Translations under genes and position numbers: made by a program | Notes under the pieces: generated by a model | Databases searched by the model: none | What the model was told of the DNA's origin: nothing | Seen by the model: only the letters and a program-made list of their open reading frames with translations | Assembly: GCA_949357655.1 (NCBI GenBank) | Contig: CASHTG010000001.1 | Coordinates: 2,914,001 to 2,978,000, forward strand | Length of the DNA: 64,000 bases | Direction of reading: 5' to 3' | Origin: Parascedosporium putredinis | Lineage: Eukaryota > Ascomycota > Sordariomycetes > Microascales > Microascaceae | In this document: in pieces, positions 45,934 to 59,300 of the stretch | Layout of the letters: every line of letters starts with the position of its first letter | Position numbering within the stretch: the stretch's first letter is position 1

Positions 45934-46834
45934 AAGACTTGCTGTCTATAGATCGGACGAGAAGGTGTGAACGGCCCTGTCATCGCCCTCATGCCGCCAC
46001 ATATACCTACACCACATCAAAGAGTTCTTGAGATTGGAGCCTCGAAAAGGAGACTCCCTAGTCTAGTTCATCCCAACCCACGACGTTTCCGGCTTCCCAA
46101 AACCCTTAGAGTATCTACAGCTCCTGCGGAGTCTTCGACATCACCACGGCTCAACGCGCTAACCCTGGCCTACTCTCCCCATGGACTACCAACTTGTCTC
46201 CTTGCCATAACAGCTTGCTTTCGGCAGATTGACCTGAATATGGCCCTCGAAAAGGGATAGCTCCGCCGGCGTAGTCCTGATCTTTCTCTTGCGGAATATA
46301 GTCCGTGGCAATTTCACCTCGATGAGATCACCAAACAGAGATCTCTCACTATCTATTTTCCCGGGCTGGGAACTCGGCTCGACTGGTAGCGGTGCCTGCG
46401 CCTGCTTGTAGCTCTGCTGGCCTTCATCTTTACCCATTACCCGTAATCCTTCCCCTGATTTGATGATATCGTCTGATGGCGAGGTCACACTCCCTGAGCT
46501 AGATCTTGGCCACCCAAAGCCCGTACGAGATCATCCTCACACCAAAATGCATTTCTCAACGCCGCGGTAGCCTCCCCCAGGCTACAGGCGCATCTTCGTT
46601 GGGCTTGTGTGTGAGATCGATGAGTACTCCCTCAACCACGGATAAATTATCTCCCTCCTCTGTCTGGGGAGCATGCTCCGGGCTCTTGAGTTTGCTGTCT
46701 GGGCTTTTCGTCTGTTCCTCATTTGAGCGAACTCTGTTACGGGAGGTTGCATAGGGAGGGGATTGGCATCGCCAGTTCCGTCTCTACTCGTCGCATTGTT
46801 GTCCTCGCTATCTCCCTTTTCCTTGTCGTCCCTG
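45934..46834. other. Convergent spacer, possibly holding the RdRP C-terminal tail
   Basis: Between the oxygenase stop and the RdRP stop as read. On the minus strand, coding-like sequence in shifted frames continues to about 46582, 46485 or even 46186 (see the RdRP entry). No independent gene seen. Confidence 0.4.
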
Positions 46835-49800
46835 TTATCCTCGCTGTCCTCGTTGTCCTCGGCAAATTCTGAGGCTCGTGACGACCCGCCAGGTATCCAC
46901 TTGGCGAACCATCTTCAGTTGACTCCGTATCGAGGGTACAGAAGCGTAGAGACTCGCCATGGTGGATAGACATTTTTCTTGTTGCCTCGGTCGCCAGGAT
47001 GTCGTCTGGGTGGATGGGCGTGGCGGTAGAAGTCGTGGATCCCTCCCCGCGGGGGTGGTCAACCGCCCTCTCCCCTTTTTCATCGCACTCTGACCCGTTG
47101 CTAATTTGCAAAGTACGTCGTGAAAGATCCAGGGAAAGCTTATGAGCGGCATCGACTCGACATCGACACCCTTGCGTCTAGATGCGTCTGCCATCGTGTG
47201 CCGAGTAGGATCTCCCGGGCCCTCCAAGGCGGCCTTTGCCTCGTCAGAAGTCACCTTGTATATGGCGGCGACGAACGCTTTCAGTCCGTCGCCCGACGAG
47301 CTTCCCGCCGCCTCGTAGCAAAGCTCTCGAAATTTCTGCCGGACGCTTCCAAACTGGCGACCAATCTCTTCTTGAACCTTGTACGCGCTGCCCACCCGCG
47401 GCTTGGACAGGACGAACCCGGACCAGACCTCGAATTCCGTGGCAATCTCTCGCTGGCTTAGGATGCGCCGCATGCTCACGTCGTACTGGGCTTTGATTTG
47501 GCGGGCCTTTTCGAGAAGCTCTGCATCCTGCGGGGCCTTGTCCAGGATTCGCTTGTCAAAATTATGGGTGTAGGAGGGTATGAAGGCAACGTCGCAAATG
47601 GTGTCGTAGATGGCGCCCAAGGCCCTTTTCGACCGGTATATCATGTCCCGGGGCACCCTCTTCTCCATGAAATGGGGCCACCGCCTAGGGATCAGCGACT
47701 TGTCCATCTCTGCAGGCTCACCCGACTTGACATAATCGACCGCTTTTGAGTGTAACTTGGCAAGCGTTATACCTGTGACGGGAAGGGAGTGGCGGTGATT
47801 TCGCACAAGTTAGTGGCAAGATTTTATGAAGGAGGATACTTGACCTCGTACGATCTATAGATGTATAGGGGAAGAAAGTAGAGAATGGAATCGACTCACA
47901 CTTTGGGTTTTTGGCACCATCGTGAAGGTTATCGGCGTGGGCAAGATGGGCCAGCGCCACGGTAGGCAAAATATCATTCTTCATATAGCTCACGAAAAAC
48001 TTTTGGAGATGGCAAACTTGGACGTCCGTGTCAATCTCTTTGGGCTTGGGAGGTTGATAGTCCATGGGCGGGTGATTCCATTCCGGCGGGATCAGGGTTG
48101 GCTCCCAAATCACGAAGAAGTCATCCCCGTCGAGGTCACCGCCCGACAACATGCTGGGCAGATCACGGTCACCCTTTGCGGGAAAACCACCACGTCTCGC
48201 AAGTGCCTCAGCGCCGGAATGTCGACAGCTTCGACGACCCGGATGTCGCCCGGGTGCAGGGACGGGTTTCGACCCACAATGCACACTCCGGTAATCACCT
48301 TTGTCTTTGCTGGATCCTCCGCGTCGGTGATTTGCAGGAAGATTTGGGGCAGCATCCTTACATCTTTCGTTGAGGTTCCTTCAGTCGATTTCTGGTGTCC
48401 TCTGAGCGTCGCCGTTTCATCGACGCAGCCCAAGACGAAGGCGCTCCTGTCTATCGGTATCCTTGCCTTTCTTTGACCAGCTTGAGGGACCATACCCTCC
48501 ATAGATTGAGAACGGTGGAAATAAACGGCTCCTTGACCGCAGGCTCGCGGAAGCCGTGGAGGACGATCTCGGCCAAGGTCAGCGTCGTTTGGTTTTCGTC
48601 CACTTGTTGGCGGAGGAGGCTGATGGCGTCGCGGCTGTAAATCTGTGCGCTGTTGTGCTTTTCGACGTGGACGCTCAGCAAATCCAAAAGGTCTGGGTCT
48701 GGACCCCAGGGATGACAAGATTGTGATGATTTGTCGATTCAGCGTCGCGCTAGCGAACCGCGCACAGCGGATTATCTCCAAGCCGTTATACTCGGACTCG
48801 AACTTGGCCTGCGATCTGCGAACGTGCACCTCACGCTTCTTCGCGTCGGGCCAGACGGCCAATACGCCTTTGCAGCCGCCCATTCGGAACTGGTACGCGG
48901 AGGGAGCCATGTGGGCAAAGTCTAAGTCGAGCTCCTGCACAATCATGGCGGCCAGGAACGCGGATATCTTTCCCACGCCGTCGGTGAAGCAGTACCCAGC
49001 CGCGTTCTCGACGTCCTCGATGGGGCGAATCTTGGGGACGCTGATGGTCCGAATCTCCCTCGTGGAGGAAAAGCATTGGCCCATGCGAGCGGCGAATTTG
49101 GCAACGGTGCGAATGTGGCTGAACTTGCCCATCGAGTTACGGATGTCGTCGCAGGATATCTGGTTCGTGGGGAAAAGAAGTACGCGCCGTTTTCCCGAAT
49201 CTGGGAGTTTCCAAAAGCTAGAAACTCGTAGTGCCGCCCTCCAACGCGGATCCCCGAAAGAGAACTCGGTAGACCCGCTTGTAGATGTGGTCGTCCCTCT
49301 CGCTGTCCGCGCGGGGCGAATCCTGCCCTCGTACAGCTCTCCCGTAAATTGTACGCGAATGAAGCGATCTTGGAGATGTTGGAACCTGCGAAGGACTCTA
49401 TTGGCTACCTCGAGGGTGGGAGAGGTGAGATACAGCGTGGTCGGGGTAACCATGACCTTGCGCATCACCACGCAGTAGGAGAGGCTCCGGAGACTCGGCG
49501 GCGGACTAATCTCAAATGAAGCTGCTCCAGTTTTGCCAAAAATAGTCATCGGGTCGGTTACTCTCTTGCCTTCGTCTGCCACGCGCTCCAGTATGCGTCG
49601 AGATTCGCTGCGATTCATGCTCTCTAGTTTCAGTAAGAACGCCGCGTCAATGGCGTATTCTGAGAGGGCACCGCGGGATATGCACACCTCTAGTTGGTAC
49701 CGGATGTCAAAGGGCAAAGCATGAAGTAGACCTGATACGCGACACAGGTTCGCGACATGCGGGAACCGTTTGACCATGCCAAGTTGCGTCGCGGGCTCCG

Positions 49801-51141
49801 CGTGGATCAGATTCCATAGGGGGAGGGAAGTTTCGGCTACCTTGAGTTTTGTAGCCGAGTCAATGGTCACGTTGAAATCTTGAAGGGCATCTAGGGCTTG
49901 CGAAGCTCTCCCCACCTCATGGAAGAGAAATCCAAACGCCGTCCACCGCCCAAGGTTGACGAACGACGGGTCTGTCATCTCGGCTGAGTCTTGCAGCGAC
50001 AACTGCCGAAACATTTGACCGTCCAAGACCGTTTCGATATTGGTGGCGCGATGCCAGATGAGGCTTCTTGTCCATGTGGGCGAGTTCTCCGCAAAGGTCT
50101 GCTCGACGCTCTCTCGCTTCCAGAAATAATGAGGTGGGTGCTTTAGCGGAATCACCATCGCCCACGACTGGCTGCCATCGATACGTTGCCAATGCACCTT
50201 GTCTAAATGACGGAACTCCATGTTCAACTTGTAGAACCCCGGCCGGTTGGGCGAGGAATCCGTTCGGAAGAAGGCAGCAAGTTCCATTCTGACCAAGTCT
50301 AGCGTTATCTCGAACTCCGGAACCCCCAGCCAAGTCTTTGCTGCCTTGAAGGGTCTTCAGAGGCATGAGCGTGGTGTCGTCCTGCATTACCCCAAACGAC
50401 ATACAGCTGGGGGTCAGCTTTATAAACCGGTCGTAGAACACACGGGGCCTGGTTGGGCTCCTGACTTTGAACCCGGACATCTGCCTCAATGGCTCGACCT
50501 CGACGCGTACACGGCATGACCTTCCCGATGATTTGAAAGGGATCGGAGACTTTTCCCAAAAGCAGTCTCCGGTGGTGGGCTAAATCGAACCCTGCCCACC
50601 TTGAAACTACCGCAGTTTTCATCAAACACCTCTACGAAGGCGATTTCGCCCCCATGTTGGCAAAGGTTTCGAAACAGATGAAGCGGCTTCGCGTCGCGTG
50701 GAATATTCTTAAGGCGTACTGTCAGCTCGGGCCATGATCTCCAGGGTATGCTGCCCAGCCTAAGTGGCATGGTGTGACTAGGCAACGGGCGGCTAGGGCC
50801 AGGCAGGACGGCGGACTGCTGTGGAAGAGATGGGATCCCAAGATCGGCCGCCGGGATGCCGCTAGGTTGAGCGTTGTTGGGTTCAGTGGCGAGCAGCGGG
50901 CCCCCGCATTCACGGGCATCCCCGTCATCTCGTAGTGTTTTTCGCGTCAGCCACGACACGCCGCCCAGCTATCGATATCTCGTCGCGGCTCTGGCGGATG
51001 GCTGCAGCTACAGCATGGTCTCTAGTCAGTATCTGCATGCAACATTGTAGTGGCGAGCTGGAATTTCTTACGCAAGTATGGAAGCTCAAAGTCCAAGGTT
51101 TCTTCTTTTCCCGTGGGCTCATGGCCTTGGCTAGATGCCAT
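46835..51141 (-). CDS. RNA-dependent RNA polymerase of RNA silencing (SAD-1/RDP-like)
   Basis: Makes double-stranded RNA from aberrant or unpaired transcripts for Dicer and siRNA production. ATG at 51141; exon 1 (MASSQGHEPTGKEETLDFEL) to 51072; the intron ends at either of two acceptors six bases apart (51002/51008). A second intron is 47899-47773, joining KC to ITLAKLHSKAVDY. The polymerase core shows FTDGVGKISAF, GCKGVLAVWPDAK, RSAFVLGCVDETATLRG and the catalytic loop GGDLDGDDFF (DxDGD). At least seven one-base losses break the frame, including near 50950, 50560, 50340, 48698, 48680, 48470 and 48160. The 3' end is uncertain: the frame as read stops at 46835, but shifted frames give an acidic tail (EDNEDSEDNRDDKEK) and may reach 46582 or 46485. 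SAD-1 versus other RdRP subclasses is not resolved. Confidence 0.85.
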
Positions 51142-52396
51142 TGGGAAGGGGTCGGAGGGCTTGCAAGTGAGATTGATTTTCGGACTGATCGAGTGGGCTA
51201 GGGTGTGAAATGGTGGTTGAGCTTGGAGGAAGATGGAAGATCCAAATAAGGCCACTCTATGGGGGAAAGTTGGAAGTCAAGAGGTAGTCAAGGGGAACAC
51301 ACATGGATAGTGATGCTGTTTGCTATAGAGGCTCACCCCTTGGGCAGCGCAGGCCGATCCTTCTCAAGTAGGATATGATCTCGGAAAGAAAGAGCATCTA
51401 TCATGCATGAAGAAGAAGGCCTAGTTTCCTCTCCTATCTATATAGCCCTGGAGCTATACATGTAGACTTTGTTAGGAATGATTTGGGAAGGGAGGCATAT
51501 ATGTGCATCTAGGTCTATGTATTGACTTGACGAGAACGATTGAAGCTATCACCAAGGCAACTAAGAGAAAATCTCTTACAATGGGGGAGGCAGAACTGAA
51601 TAAGAGAATTGGTTGATTTATTATCCTTAATTTCATATAGTCTAGAATCTTCTCAATGGGGGATTACTAGGACCACGTTGAAGGCCAGCATGGGCAGGTG
51701 CTCCCTCAAATGATTCTGGAAATGAGACCAAAAACCTCAATCTAAACACCACATTAGGACGAGCTCCCAAGGAGAATGATATAAGTGATTTGCTAATTCA
51801 AATCCTCTCTTCCCATGTTTGGCTTCTGGGATGTTGTGGGGGCTTTGGGCAAGTTTCACGTACGCAAACAGGCAACAACTGTCCGGAATTCTCAAGCATC
51901 ACGAGAAAACTTGGCGAAATCAGCCATGCTGTCTAGTCTCAAGCCCGTCAGTAATGGAACGCACGGCCTCCAAGGCTCCATGGGCATGCAAAATAAAGAA
52001 AAGGCGGCTTTCGGGGATGGCGCAAGGTATTATTCTCTTGTTGAGCTCGACTCATCGCCCGTCGCAGACGCAGACGGGCCGCTCCTCTACATGGATCCTG
52101 GATGAACTCCCCCAAAATGCGTGGCCACATGCAGTTGTACCCTGGAAATCAATGCTGCCTCGGAAGAGAACGAAAGAAGAAGGTGTAACAAGCAAAAACA
52201 AAAGAGAGAAAAGAAGGATTTGGGAAAACCACGGCTGTAAATGTCCCCTGAAAATCCCCCAATAATGAATTCCTCCCATATCGGCCGTTGAAGTCTCATT
52301 AAGTCCGTTGTCCCAAGAGTTTTTACGCTGGAGCAGCCCACCAGCACACTACTAGATCACGCTTGAAAGCTCCTCGCAAATCTAAACTTGCCGACG
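51142..52396. other. Intergenic: RdRP promoter and DLD1 3' region
   Basis: About 1.25 kb; no gene recognised. The open stretch at 51815-52105 has no motif or intron support. Confidence 0.5.
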
Positions 52397-54499
52397 TCAA
52401 GGCACATCCATGATCTTGCCTGGGTTCATGATCCAGTGAGGGTCAAGCGCTCTCTTGATCGCCCTCATAACACCGAGCGTATCAGGCCCAACTTCAAGGA
52501 GAAGAGAGTCCTTCTTGCCCCATCCGACGGAGTGCTCTCCCGTGCAGGTCCCCTCCATGTCGATGGCTCGTTTGACCATATTCTTGACGCATTTCTCGAC
52601 CTTGTCGCGTTCCTCTTTCTTGGTGCGGTTGTAGATGATGCTCTCGTGGAAGTTGCCGTCGCCAATGTGACCCAGAATGCTCGCGAAGAGACCGAGATCG
52701 TCCATCTCCTTCTTGCTCACCTCAATGATGTCGGCGAGCCTGCTAAAAGGGACAGCAACGTCGGTGCTCCCTATTACCCATCGATGTCGTATTAGCAATC
52801 GCAACTTACATCAACGCAGATGAATATAAAAGAACAGGCACCCGGAGGGCAAGGAGCTTCACTTACAAACTTCCTCCCCATCTTTCCTCAGGGCAAGCAT
52901 GGACCACAAAGACTCCTTCCTGGCCGACCACAAAAGCTTTTGCTCCTGCTCGTCTTTGGCAAACTCAAACTCGCCACCCTTGTGCGCCTTGGCGATGCGC
53001 TTCACCTGGTTGATGTTTTCGCGCACGCTACTCTTGGTGCCAGCAAACTTGAAGAAGAGGGTGGGTTGCTCTTTCCACACGCGAGGGCCGTCGCACCTCC
53101 CATGTTGACCACTTTCATCTGCACTTCGTCCATGATTTCCATGGCGGCGATGGGGATGCCGGTTTGCATCACCTCAGCCGCAACAGATGCGGCGTCTCGG
53201 ATAGAGGGGAAGGGCACCACGGCGACGGAGAGATCCTCCGGCACAACCGCAAGCTTGAGGGTAGCTGAGGGGAAATACTGTTAATCGCCGCATACCTGGC
53301 TTCTTGGGCCGGCAAAGGGAATTTGTGGTTATCATCATACCTTCTGTTACAAGCCCGAGGGTGCCCTCAGAGCCGACAAAAATTCCGTTGAGATTGTACC
53401 CCGCCGAAGACTTCCAGGCCGTCGCCTAGTCTTGATGACGGTGCCGTCGGCGAGCACAACGGTAAGATTGATGACCCAGTCCTTCATGGTGCCATATTTG
53501 ACTGCGTTTGTGCCAGAACAATTCGTTCCAATCATTCCACCAATCTTGGCACTCGGCCCTGCGTCGCCCAAGTAGGGTGTGCCATTAGTACATATCATTG
53601 ATGGACTACGTAAGGGTAGGTGGCACTCAAAAGAAGAGAGAGTCAAGGGGAGGGACAGAAAGAGTGAGAATGAGAACTCAAAACTTACCAGGATCGATGG
53701 GGAAAAACAAGCCGCTGCCCTGTTTAGCGAGCTGCTCGTTCAAGTCCTGCCAGCCGATGCTAGGCTGCACAACGACGTCCATGTCGTCTCTGTTGAACTG
53801 GACAACCTTGTCCATAAATGCAAAGTCGACGCTGATGCCGCCGTACGGGGCGGAAAAGTTGCCCTCCAGGCTAGACCCGCCAGAGTACGGAATGACGGGG
53901 ACCTTGTACTTGTAGCATATCTGGGCCAGGATGGACACGTCCCGGGTCGACCGCGGATACGCCACAGCAACCGGAAGGCCATCCGGATTAGTCGTCGACC
54001 ACTCAGAGTAACCATGCGCCCACAAGTCCTCGGGATCGGTGGAAATGACGTCGTCATGGCCGAGAGCCTCCCGAATCTCTTCCAAAGCCTACACGAAAAA
54101 AAGGAAAAAAGCCGAACTGTTAGTATTGTTCAGGTGAGCGCCAGAATTTCAGTGCGTGTTGCCTCACCCTTTGCATATCTCTCACGTTTGCGTATCGCGG
54201 AGGTCTCCCAGCGTCCAACAGTGTCTTGTGGCCCCCGAGACGGGTGACCAGGTCACCGGCCGTCAAGCCGTGCTCCTGGCTCAGGAGGACGCGGCCCAAC
54301 CAACAACGCCCGCGCCCACGGCCACGGCCACGACCGAAGACCCCGTCCATCTCGAGGACGCGGATGCTGATGGTGTACCGTTGCTGGAGGCACCGGAACG
54401 ACGTGGCGCCGAAGTTGACATGGACTGTCTGGCTGATACCGACCGCGCGACGGCTCTGCCGGAGCGGAAGAGCGGCCGCGCACAGCTGCTGGCCGACAT
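52397..54499 (-). CDS. DLD1: D-lactate dehydrogenase (cytochrome), mitochondrial
   Basis: FAD enzyme that oxidises D-lactate to pyruvate and passes electrons to cytochrome c. Five exons: 54499-54168, 54088-53689, 53558-53341, 53264-52867 and 52770-52397. The N-terminus (SASSCARPLFRSGRAVARSV) is a mitochondrial presequence, followed by a membrane anchor SVVAVAVGAGVVGWA, as in yeast Dld1. The FAD-binding domain has VIPYSGGSSLEGN, DMDVVVQPSIGWQDLNE and IGGMIGTNCSGTNAVKYGT; the C-terminal domain has LGHIGDGNFHESI, GTCTGEHSVGWGKK and HWIMNPGKIMD. One-base losses near 54295, 53425 and 53090 interrupt it; corrected, the exons sum to 575 codons including stop. ATG 54499 is the first Met of the presequence. 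A two-gene shared transcript with RdRP is unlikely given the 1.25-kb gap. Confidence 0.93.
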
Positions 54500-57400
54500 T
54501 GTGCCTGGCAAAATTTTCTGCGTTAATTAATACCTATAATACGTCGCGCGCCAGGTCTCTCATGCGTGAAACGAAAAGTGGTCGGTTGTCACGCTTTAAA
54601 CGCAAAACGTTTAGGCAAGACCAAAGGAAAAGAGAAAGCAAAGGAGAAAAAAAGAAAAAAAGCAGAAAAGAAGAAATCAGCGTTGAGAGCAGTCACGAGA
54701 TGATTGCCGTGCTGTGCGACTAAGGTCGAGCAGAGAGGAGGAAGAGGTCCTTGGCACCTTGCGGATGAGTCGACCTGATGCGATATATAGTTGATGGACA
54801 GCTGCGGTGCTGAGCAATATATCAACGAGAATAACCCCTAGCTGTGGCGGGGGTTGCCTGCTATCAATTGATCCTCTCTTGGGCAGCTGTGTGGGGAATC
54901 TCTGGTGGTGTAAGCGATTGGGGGCGATGGAGAGTCGCAAGATTATGCTGGATCCGTTGACTGATACCAGAGGAGGAAATGCACACGAAGGGGAGGCCGA
55001 AGGAGGGAGTAAGAAGAGAGCCCGAGAATTTGTCTCCCACTCGACAATATTCTTCTTCTCTTTGCTTCTTTGTCTCCTTGGCGGAGGTGGCACCCGGGAG
55101 TAAGGCTCCGAGGGGAAGGAGGGCGATCTCTCGAGGAGAATGAAAGGTGTATTATACCCCAAAGGGAAGAGAGACGGCGGAGAGCACGCTGCAAGGAATA
55201 TTGTGGATGGGTGGATAATGGATGGCTTACTGGGGTGAGCCTTGGTTCTGGAGCCAGTGGTGTGGCTCCTCTGACCTCCAATATAATAAGTTCAGTTGAG
55301 AACTAACCCGGCTTGGGCCTGGGGACTGATCAAGGGTTGAGGGGCAGGATAAAGAAAGGAAAGCAAAGAGACATAAAAGAACATTGAACCTACCACACAC
55401 CCTCAAGGTACGTCGGTTTATAAGCGGGCAAATAGCCAGGGAGAGGGGCGGAAGCTCGGGGCTTTGCGCAAGCGTCGTCTGTGATCTGTTGTCGGTCTTG
55501 AACCAAGATCTGACTCGAACCGTTCGCTTCGTCCGTTTTCGTTTCTTCCGTTTAGATTTTGTCTCCTTTTTTCAACTGAAACCATGCGCTCGCGGGGCAA
55601 GAGCAAGAAAAGAGGTGAGAAATAAGATGAAATAAAATAAAAAAGGCGCAGTGCTCAACAGGGCAGGTGGCAGACGGTGGCTTGAAGAGCTGCTGGGTTT
55701 CGGGAAGGGGGAGAGCGAACCCTGAAGCTGACAGGATGTCGGTTGGGCGGGTGGGAACTTTGTTCTGCGAGAAACAGTAGCGCGCCTGGCCAGGATTGGG
55801 CTTTTTCCTTTTGTCGTTCCCTTCTTTTTTTCTCTCTCGTTTTGCCTTTGCCTTTCACGAGGCCTGTTTCCTCTTCCGGATCTAGACGCAGTTGCAGAGC
55901 AGCCAGACTTTTTTTTTTATTTATTTCCTAAGAGGAGCCAACCGAGTTCCACACTGGAGCAACACACGCCCCCTCGAGTCGCTTGCGTCGTTTGCCTGGG
56001 CGAAGGAACCCAAGGGGATGGGAAAATGGGCCGGCAAGGAGGAGATCAGCCCAATCAGAACCAAACCCTGAGCCAATAAACGTATACTCCCAGTTGACAA
56101 GTATTCCTGGCTGTCGTCGGCTTTCAGGGGCGAACGCTGATGTACCGATGCAAAAGAGGCAACAATGAAGACTCCAGACTACTTCGCTGTTCTCGTCGTA
56201 GAAACGGGGAAAAGGAATGGAACGGAAAGGGAAGAAAAGAGGGTATATAGATGTACATGTATTCAAAGAAATCGAAAAAGAGCATGTTTAAAAGCGTACG
56301 CTGAGGCTCACGCGCTCAGGACAGCGAGGATGTTCCCGACAGTGGAGCTTTCGCACGATGGAGAAAACTAATCCGACGTAGATCAACGAGGAAGATGGCG
56401 CTAGGCTCCCTTGGCTCCCCAAGTGGAACATTGATGGATCAATGGAACGTGCGAATAATACCGATACTTGGTACTCCTTCAGGGCGTCGATTCAGAAGAC
56501 CCATCAATGACTGATTGATCCTTGGCCTCAACAGACGGGATCGATTGATCAATTGGAACATTGAATAACATTAGGCGAGGAGGCCGGCCAGCAGGGTTGC
56601 GCAAGCTTAACCGTCCCGGTAAGGACAACCCCTGAAGCGAGCACACCTCTCGGATCAATGTTATCTGGGGTAGTGAAGATGGGATAGATCCTGGATGCAG
56701 ACGACGACAGAACCGGCCCGTACCCCTTGCTGTATGTGCCTCTCCCCGCCAGCGGTCTGCAGGGGAAGAAAGACGTAGGGAATAAGAAAAAAGGAGTTAT
56801 AAGGTCTATAGAAGAAAGAGAAAGCGGCAGAACATGATGAAAAAGAGGGTGAGGAAGGAAATGGGCGGGAACTAAAACAGCGGCAAGCTGGACACCTCGG
56901 GCACTAGAAGATCCATTGGGTCAATCGTGGTTGCCCATTCGTGTAAACCGTAAAGGTCAGGTCAGTTGCAACTGGGCCGTGCTGTAGCGTGGCAAGTGGG
57001 TGAGCAAACTACTTGGCTTGGTACATATAGACGATGGAGTTTTGGGTCTCCGCAATTTAAGAAGTGGGTTTGCCTTCGATCGGTCTTTCCATGGCTTTTT
57101 TCCCTCGTGCTGTCTCTCCTCTATGTTGGAGCCCTGATATCGAGTGTCGACCCTTGGGTAGACGAATACAAGTAGGTTGGGCTCAGGACCCATGTTCTGC
57201 GAGAAGAGGGGTCTGATCTCCGTTTTTTCTTCTTTCCTTTTTCTTTCTTTTTCTTTCTTTTTTTCCCTTTCTCCGCAATGCATCCTTTGCGACAGGAGCT
57301 ACTTCAAGTCAAGTGGGCTATCAGTTGCCTCTCTTGAACGGGCAGCCTCAACCTGACTGAGTGCGTGCAGCGAGGAAAACAGGCCCAGTCACCTCAGCCT

Positions 57401-59300
57401 CTACATCTATGTATTATCAATAAAAAGTACCTTTCGCTCAAGCTTTCGCCGCCCTTTCGCCCCTGCTCAAGAAGCCCATCCCACGATCAGTGCGGGGACA
57501 GGAGCTCAAAGAGGAGTACTGGTAATTTTTGTGCGTGTTGAGCTTGCGTGTCGAACCACGGAGATTTGAGGAGAACTGAGGAGATTGAGGGGAACCTGGA
57601 GCGAGTTGGCGAGCCCACTGCAACTTCAGTTTGCCCAAAATTGCTGCGCGGTGAGTGGAGAGTCTTTTCGTTGTCACCCGCCCCCGATGTACCGAAATCC
57701 ATTCAGGGACTAGCCTCGACTTAAACCTAGGCAGGTTAGCGGAAAAGTGTGCGAGACGAGGGGGACGACGGGCGGGAAACGGGCGGTCGTCGTTTGGTTA
57801 GGCTTGACGATGTGCCGCTTGGTGGTAGCGAACTTGGTGAGGGAAGCACATGCAACCAGCGTTCGTAATATTTCGTTGCTATTCCCATTTTGAGAAGAGA
57901 GGGGGTGGCAGCTTTGTCGATTAACTCTTCGAAGTCTTGGGGAGATGATCAGCTCCGGGCCACTTTCTACAAAGTGGCCCCGTCCTCCCATTTAGACCCA
58001 GTACGAGGCAAAGGTAGGGTTTTGAAGAAACGATGAGGGCACAGGAAATCTATAGAACAAGAACCCCCAAGGTTCCGAATTAGAACTCTAACGGTTCAAA
58101 AGAGGGGGATTGGAGGGCACGAAAAGATAGAATACCATAAAAAAATGCAGCCTACAGAATACAGAAGCAGAGGGGCAGGTTGAGGGCTAGATTAAACTGA
58201 ATTTGACTAATATCGATATAAGACAGCACGCACATACGCACGGCTAGTCTGTAGAGAACCATTCCGCTTTACATCACATCGCATCGAAGAGCTCACTCGC
58301 CCATCCATCGAGACTGTCCTCTTCGGCATCTTGCGAGGTTCGGAGGAAACCGACCGCAACGTGAGCCCTCGGCGGTGGATCAGGGACGACATGGTCGAAA
58401 GTCACCCAAGTTTTCGGTGAATTCGTCACAACATTGAACATCTTTCGTGGCGCATCGCAACCCAAATTTCAGGGGATCACGCATGCACTGCTATTCATCT
58501 CGTGTCGACTTTTTCTTGTTCAAAGATACACATGTATTTGCTAGGGACTGGAACCATCCCCATCACCCTGCCCCGCACGCAGTAGTTCCTACTCCGAATC
58601 CAACGCTGCAGCAGAAGCGAGAGAGGGGAAAGATTTTTAACCATGTGGAGACTGCCCATCAAGCCGTGTATCATCAATCGTGCATCATGCCTCATGCATC
58701 GTAACGTCGACTGTAGGCGAGGCCCTATGTGCCGAGCAAGTGTGACAGGCGGTTTGCTGCTGGCGTCAGGCTGGAATCGATATTTTCTTCTTGTTTTCTC
58801 CCTTCTAGTTTTCCTCTTTTCTTTTCTTCCTTCTTCGATTCCATGAATAAGGGTGGGGGAGGACAAAAGAATGCCCGATGAGAAGGAGGGCAAGGCATGG
58901 GCAGCAGCCTGAATCCAGAGGGAAATTTTGGATGCCCTTGCGGCTGACATATCGGGCTCCTCCGTTGCCTCGAGCCTCTCTCGGCCTTTGGATTTTTAGT
59001 GCACAAGTCTCAAACGCGGAGGCGCGGCAGCTTCAAGGATGACGGCAAACCACGTCCATCCTAGCTGGTGGCGCCCGCCGCCCTTCGGCACACTCTTTGG
59101 CCGAATCGCGGGATGAAGGGGGAAGGTAGACGATCAGGGATAGATTCCTGACCATCTAGTCGAGGGCAAGACGGGGCGGAGAACATTGAAGCGAGTCACG
59201 CGCCGGGTCAAAGGCTACGACTTACGACTTACGACAGTGGATAGAGGACCTCCCAGTTATCAGAGGGGAACATGTCGCACACGCACCTTTGCAGGGCCTC
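54500..59300. other. Gene-free interval, left half
   Basis: DLD1 promoter at the left edge, then about 4.8 kb where I find no gene. All frames are short and motif-free. TCAATTGATC is at 54864-54873. A pyrimidine tract of about 65 bases lies at 57217-57280. A/G-rich and C/T-rich patches alternate. Confidence 0.5.

Noticed and set aside
46186..46488. Separate small minus-strand gene
   Set aside because: It begins immediately past the RdRP coding-like tail and could be its continuation after a frame break; no evidence for an independent start.
51815..52105. 96-codon plus-strand frame
   Set aside because: Composition is ordinary for non-coding DNA here, with no domain or neighbouring exon.
1..54511. 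Pseudogenisation of the frame-broken genes
   Set aside because: Breaks are spread over essential genes (CAB1, ATP12, EFR3), all with conserved flanking residues and intact splice sites; consensus error is far likelier.
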